The notes below the pieces were generated by a model. That model had not been told where the DNA came from. It searched no databases and was given only the letters and a program-made list of their open reading frames with translations. Below, in pieces: positions 60,726-64,000 of a DNA stretch of 64,000 nucleotides (positions within the stretch are counted from its first letter, which is position 1; each line of letters opens with the position of its first letter). The stretch comes from Cololabis saira (taxonomy: Eukaryota > Chordata > Actinopteri > Beloniformes > Belonidae). Made by a program: the position numbers and the translations under genes. The stretch lies in NCBI RefSeq assembly GCF_033807715.1, contig NC_084587.1:26267517-26331516 (forward strand). Reading direction: 5' to 3'.

Positions 60726-62734
60726 AAGACAGATGGACATTTCATTCAAAAATACATGTTTTAATGAGCTTTGCTGCCAGTCGCAGTTCAGCAACAACTC
60801 CTGATCGCATCCAAAACACGTTTTTTCAGGTGTCATGCAGTAGACCTCCCCATGCACTAGATTTAGTCTCCATCCCATCAGCCCCCAATCCCCACCCACT
60901 GCCCCATAAGGGCCACAGCACGCATCTGCCTGGCCAGGAAGCACAAGACATAAAGGAGGAACCGGACCCACAAGGCAGGCCAGAGCCAAGATTTTGAGTT
61001 CTTGGTCACAGATTCAGGGTTTTGGTTCTCAGAGTTGTTTGTTTTTTATTTTCAATACAAATATCTGCTCCCCAGCAGGTCTCAAAATGAAGAACATACT
61101 ATCTCGGAAGAACAAAATGTCAAAATCCAGAAGCAGTGTGTGATAAGCTTAGTTTGTCAAAGCACGTTTCACAGAAATAAAGTGACGTAACATTAGCAGT
61201 CTCTTACATCAATGTCGAGGAATTTCAGTCTGTTCGTTTCAGCCCATTGCCAGGGGCCTCCTTTCATACATATGTTTTCAATATGCTATGGAATCATGGG
61301 ATTGACTTAGTTTTTAAATTTTGAGTCTGCATATTGGTTTACATACTACTAAACAATGATGTGGTGTGATATGTTATTTGGTGCTGTTCATCCATTATTG
61401 TATTTATTTTTGAGCCAGTGTGAGGATAAAATTACCTTCCATTAAGTCCTAACTACTGATACACAAAAACTTAGTAATATGAAGAAGAAAACTAATCTTC
61501 AGTTCTGAGACCAACCAAGAACTTTCCATCAGTAGTTACATTTTACATTTGCTTTTTGTGTGTGGGTTTCTGTGATCACAGCCAGTGTCTCCAACATCCA
61601 TAATCACAATAACTATCTCAACCTTTATCTAACCTTTCATCCGCTGTTTCAATTGCTTATGAGTCAAACTACAAGCCAATTAAAGCCTTGAAAACAACAC
61701 TGAGAATTAAGTACCATACTTTTCAAACTTGTTGAGGACATTCTTCATGAATCTGAGAAGCCGAGAATCTTGTTAATCAATATTTCCTTATTGTATCATT
61801 CTTATTACCCCGAATGACCCAGCTCTCCACAGACAGCGTAGAAAATAAAACTATAAACAGTTATTACAAGAGAATTTGTCACCAAAGAAGTAATGAGTAC
61901 AAAACAAGGCAGTGGCCAAAAACTAATGCGCAAACTGAAAAGCAGATTAACTCTGACTTTCTGTAGCGTTTGTAGAAGTCCAGTGGGGTGTGGGCGAAAA
62001 AAAAAAACCTTTTGCTCTAGTAACTTTTTGGTGGAGTTACACAAGCAAATAGTCAGGAAACACACACCTGCAACCAGCCAACATGAACTTACTACACAAA
62101 CAGACCAAAGTAACTTGCAGATCCGTCTGAAATGTACATTGTAAGACATCACTGGAACAATGCATGAATCAGATCATTTGTTCACATATCTCAATTCCGG
62201 GTATCGTTACTGTGAACTACGATACAGACGTTCATGACTGACTTTGGTGATCTTCAGATACCCAGGGAGCGACATTATCGCTTCAAAACTAGAGTCCACT
62301 GCTTTCGTTGATGACTAAATATATAAAAAAACTGACTACAAATACCCGATTATTAGCATTGTCAACTTGTACATTACCACTTAAGACGTGAACGAGCAAT
62401 TTCAGGAATGTTTCCCCATATTAAACACAATCATACATCATATGACAATAATAAACCTTACTGTCAAGAAACAATTCAGGTCCTCCTTAGATACGCAGAT
62501 ATTACATTATGCTTGTTTTTAAGTGGGTAGTTTTCTTAGGAGGCTATTACAAAATATGCCAATAACATTTGTTATTATATGTCCCCTTCCAATAACTTTT
62601 AAATCAAACCATTCTTATTCATTACAATCTTTATTAAAAAAATAAAATACGTGTTAAAAATTATTAAAAAAAAAGGCATGATTAATGTCCAGATGTAACC
62701 AGAAAATGAACTAAAGGTGCAAAACCAAATTAAA

Positions 62735-63355
62735 GCTGCAAGCAGCGATGAACGGGCAAACCATGAAATATCAAATGTATCACCAGGCCTGGCTTGCATG
62801 CAAAATTTGGTGACTTTTGGTGAAACTATCAAAAATGGAACGGTAACACTTTTGAAAGAGAAAAGTAATGCACGTAGTCACAGGATGGAGACGCACATTT
62901 TGATGTATAACATACCTGGGTGCGCATTACGGTTCGGGCCGTATTAACTGCCGAAGGAATGGCATAAATTTCGCCAAAATGACACGATTAATTCAAAATG
63001 GCTGACTTCCTGTTCGGTTTCGGCCATGGCGCCAAGAGACTTTTCTTTAAGTTGCGCCATGATACAGGTGTGTACCGATTTTCGTGCATGTACGTCAAAC
63101 CGTATTGTGGGGCTTGAGGCACAAAGTTTTCTGGGGGGCGCTGTTGAGCCATTTTGCCACGCCCATTAATGCAAACCATTAAATATCAAATTTTTCGCCA
63201 GGCCTGGCTTGCATGCAAAATTTGGTGGCTTTTTGGGTACGTTTAGGTGGGCAAAAAGGCCCTCCTTTCGTCAGAAGAAATAAAGAAAGAAGAATAAAGA
63301 ATAATTCCTACAGATACAATAGGGCCTTCGCACTGTAAGTGCTCGGGCCCTAACT
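62735..63355. repeat. Dispersed fish repeat, long copy
   Basis: Begins gctgcaagcagcgatgaacg and ends gtaagtgctcgggccctaa, both hallmarks of an abundant fish repeat. It contains internally repeated wording (caggcctggcttgcatgca at about 62784 and 63200). Class not assigned. Confidence 0.75.
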
Positions 63356-64000
63356 AGGGGAGAGTACCAGTCAGGTGTAGGTGCCAAGGCCATATGGCAA
63401 CAAAATTTCCCCTTCACAGCTGCTAGGCTTGGGCAGCATGTCAATTTAAACCACAGACTGTACAAAACAATGGACGAAGCATTGAGTCATGTGACCGATT
63501 GGTTTATGAAGAGCAGTTTCGACACATCTTTTTCTTCGTACGGGGTGCACCCATCGTACATACATCAAAGTTGGCTTTGGCTGCCAGCTCCTTCAGTGGA
63601 ATGTGTATGAAGTGCAGCTTCACTGACCTCCAGTCTAAACTGGAACCATGTCACCTCTTGAGTGGTTAGGGTCAAAGTTGCCTGGACTAGGTGCTCCATT
63701 GGCTCTGGTCCAGAGGTCAGTGGAGCACTCCAAACACCAGAAACAAAAAAGGTTCTTTCCGTAGCCGACATGCACAGTTTCTTTGCAGAAATATAAATCA
63801 GGCTTAAAGCTTAACAATATATGAACACTATCTACATATTAAGGCGGGTTTCAGGTATCCTGATTTTTTTTTAAAATGTATCTCCTTTAAATTGGTCATT
63901 TATTATGTACATATATCATTTATATGCATTATATTGGCAACTGGATTTTTTCTTGCCATTTTATCTTTTTGACATCTACAGATCAGAGTCAGGTACCCGA
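63356..64000. other. Window end, nothing firmly recognised
   Basis: 63430-63800 reads like dispersed repeat sequence, and a short minus-strand ORF here has no known domain. No prkcb exon seen. Confidence 0.4.

Larger units (their letters stand above)
50431..64000. other. Inferred prkcb intron 2, repeat-rich, no exon found
   Basis: I searched by eye for the 32-bp exon 2 (GFGKQGFQC) and for exon 1 (FFKQPTFCSHC) on the minus strand and found neither. PRKCB intron 2 is very large in mammals, so both probably lie beyond the window. Stretches with no named repeat: 50431-51440, 53200-54440, 56130-57760, 58300-60560, 60730-62720. Confidence 0.6.

Noticed and set aside
60708..60997. ORFs on both strands with fairly high GC, considered as the missing prkcb exon 1 or 2
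   Set aside because: No FKQPTFCSHC or GFGKQGFQC sequence in any frame, and the DNA resembles repeat sequence.
63565..63817. Minus-strand ORFs near the window end
   Set aside because: No recognisable domain or splice context; probably dispersed repeat sequence.

Overview
The window is vertebrate nuclear DNA, almost certainly from a ray-finned fish. The evidence is split genes with GT-AG introns and a dense layer of fish-type repeats (L2, L1/Tx1 and RTE LINEs, hAT, Harbinger, T2/Kolobok and Tc1 remnants, long CA/TA microsatellites). There is no prokaryotic gene organisation, CRISPR array or operon.

Two real protein-coding genes are present, both on the minus strand. (1) cacng3 (TARP gamma-3, an AMPA-receptor auxiliary subunit) is complete in four coding exons of 557, 141, 84 and 211 bp between 4910 and 10460, about 330 codons. 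(2) prkcb (protein kinase C beta) runs from 50430 down to 31049. It has 14 common exons (exons 3-16 by comparison with mammals) plus both alternative C-terminal V5 exons, beta-II at 38436-38588 and beta-I at 31049-31201. Exons 1 and 2 were not found and probably lie beyond 64000, so 50431-64000 reads as a large repeat-filled intron. The head-to-tail order prkcb then cacng3 matches the human 16p12 order as I know it.

Between the two genes lies a decayed tandem copy of prkcb (14460-24463, same strand). It keeps a broken exon 1 split by a MITE, an intact 32-bp exon 2, a gutted exon 5, a nearly perfect exon 6, an exon 7 with a 2-bp frameshift, a truncated exon 8, and a beta-I exon with stops. All kinase exons are gone, replaced by a LINE cluster (15690-18812). 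The C2 end of the copy is nearly identical to the live gene while the beta-I end is much more diverged, suggesting two events or gene conversion.

Other layout: 965-3611 is a three-level nest (Harbinger MITE inside a T2/Kolobok MITE inside an L1/Tx1 LINE with a target-site duplication). 11042-11737 is a hAT element with a nested palindrome. 12013-13880 is a very young non-autonomous LTR retrotransposon. Its two 340-bp LTRs read identical, its target duplication is GGGGG, and its whole interior is one 386-codon ORF made largely of three families of 10-residue repeats. 24541-30800 is intergenic with RTE and CR1/L2-type LINE relics and a T2/Kolobok MITE. The rest is intron or intergenic sequence with the repeats listed.
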